From: Streptomyces cellostaticus
GTDB taxonomy: Bacteria; Actinomycetota; Actinomycetes; Streptomycetales; Streptomycetaceae
Direction: 5' to 3'
DNA length: 64,000 nt
NCBI RefSeq assembly: GCF_001513965.1
Contig: NZ_KQ948024.1
Coordinates: 1 to 64,000, forward strand
Below, piece after piece: positions 63,556 through 64,000 of the stretch. Positions within the stretch are counted from its first letter, which is position 1. Each line of letters begins with the position of its first letter. Made by a program: the position numbers and the translations under genes. The notes under the pieces are model-generated. The model did no database searches. It saw only the letters and a program-made list of their open reading frames with translations, and was not told the origin of the DNA.

Positions 63556-64000
63556 CGACCGTCGACTTCGACCCGGGAGCCGCGGCCGCACGCGCCACCG
63601 ACGCGATCCTCGACGACACCCTGCACAGCACCGCGCGGGGCGTGGTCGTCGACTCCCCGCCCGGTGCCGGCAAGTCCACCCTGGTGGTCCGGGCGGCCCT
63701 CGAACTCGCCGATGCCGGACGCCCGTTGATGGTGGTCGCACAGACCAACGCCCAGGTGGACGACCTGGTGCTGCGGCTCGCCGAGAAGAACCCCGAGCTG
63801 CCGGTGGGCCGGCTGCACAGCAGCGACACCGACCCGTACGACAAGGCACTGGACGGCCTGGCGAACGTCCGTCCGTCGGCGAAGGCGGCCGACCTGAAGG
63901 GCCTGCCCGTCGTCCTGTCCACCGCCGCGAAGTGGGCGCACGTCAAAGTGGACGAGCCGTGGCGGCACGCGATCGTGGACGAGGCGTACCAGATGCGCTC
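63552..64000 (+). CDS. SF1-type ATPase/helicase, N-terminal part (cut by window end)
   Basis: GTG 63552 overlaps the previous stop by 4 bases and opens a frame that runs off the window after 149 codons. It has Walker A PPGAGKST at residues 36-43, MVVAQTNAQVDDLVLRL, which resembles helicase motif Ia, and a Walker B AIVDEAYQM. The pattern is that of the UvrD/Upf1-like superfamily 1. It is the third member of the operon. Confidence 0.85.
   Translation, partial: MTTVDFDPGAAAARATDAILDDTLHSTARGVVVDSPPGAGKSTLVVRAALELADAGRPLMVVAQTNAQVDDLVLRLAEKNPELPVGRLHSSDTDPYDKALDGLANVRPSAKAADLKGLPVVLSTAAKWAHVKVDEPWRHAIVDEAYQMR

Overview
The window looks like the chromosomal core of a Streptomyces close to S. coelicolor. 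GC is very high, starts are often GTG/TTG behind GGAGG-type ribosome sites, and the gene order holds several landmark Streptomyces loci: the leucine/acyl-CoA catabolic cluster, the desferrioxamine cluster, glmS, adpA with its TTA codon, orn, a tRNA-His and the ceb cellobiose operon. Identifications rest on motifs and on memory of these families; no database was searched.

Layout. (1) 1-7573: an accessory island. It has an XRE/DUF397 regulator pair, a small possible membrane peptide, and a leftward block of hsdM-hsdS (type I modification, no hsdR in the window) with rloA-rloB (ATPase plus TOPRIM-like partner). The hsdS end is visibly less GC-rich than the core. (2) 7574-14118: a TPP enzyme, an agmatinase-family ureohydrolase and a sodium:solute symporter, divergent from a PucR-type regulator that carries an internal 72-bp tandem repeat. 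(3) 14185-24372: a phosphatase-like protein, a His/Asp/Gly-rich secreted protein, TesB thioesterase, an acyl-CoA dehydrogenase, a TetR regulator, and the divergent methylcrotonyl-CoA carboxylase / HMG-CoA lyase / acyl-CoA dehydrogenase operon for leucine breakdown. (4) 24535-32296: a secreted small protein, desE, a siderophore-interacting reductase and desABCD, with two iron boxes. (5) 32380-40845: an orphan gene between near-identical terminators, GH20 hexosaminidase with a DasR-type site, DUF4429 protein, Tat-exported phosphatase, glmS, a YaaH-type membrane protein and a universal stress protein. (6) 41179-44618: a small membrane protein, adpA, orn, tRNA-His and a GNAT enzyme. (7) 44666-50806: cebR, cebEFG and bglC, with two CebR palindromes. 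(8) 50852-59669: a lipoprotein, a GH18 chitinase, a two-component pair, a secreted protein, a spermidine-synthase-like protein, an HTH/TPR regulator and a histidine phosphatase. (9) 59881-64000: a PAP2 membrane enzyme, then a tightly overlapping operon of an Fe-S RecB/Cas4-like nuclease, a protein of unknown family and an SF1-type ATPase/helicase cut by the window end.

Working together. The desferrioxamine genes make and recover an iron chelator under iron control. The leucine genes take isovaleryl-CoA towards HMG-CoA cleavage. The hexosaminidase and glmS both belong to amino-sugar metabolism, and the ceb genes import and cleave cello-oligosaccharides. The best candidates for undescribed biology are the final nuclease/unknown/helicase trio and the modification-only type I locus paired with RloAB.
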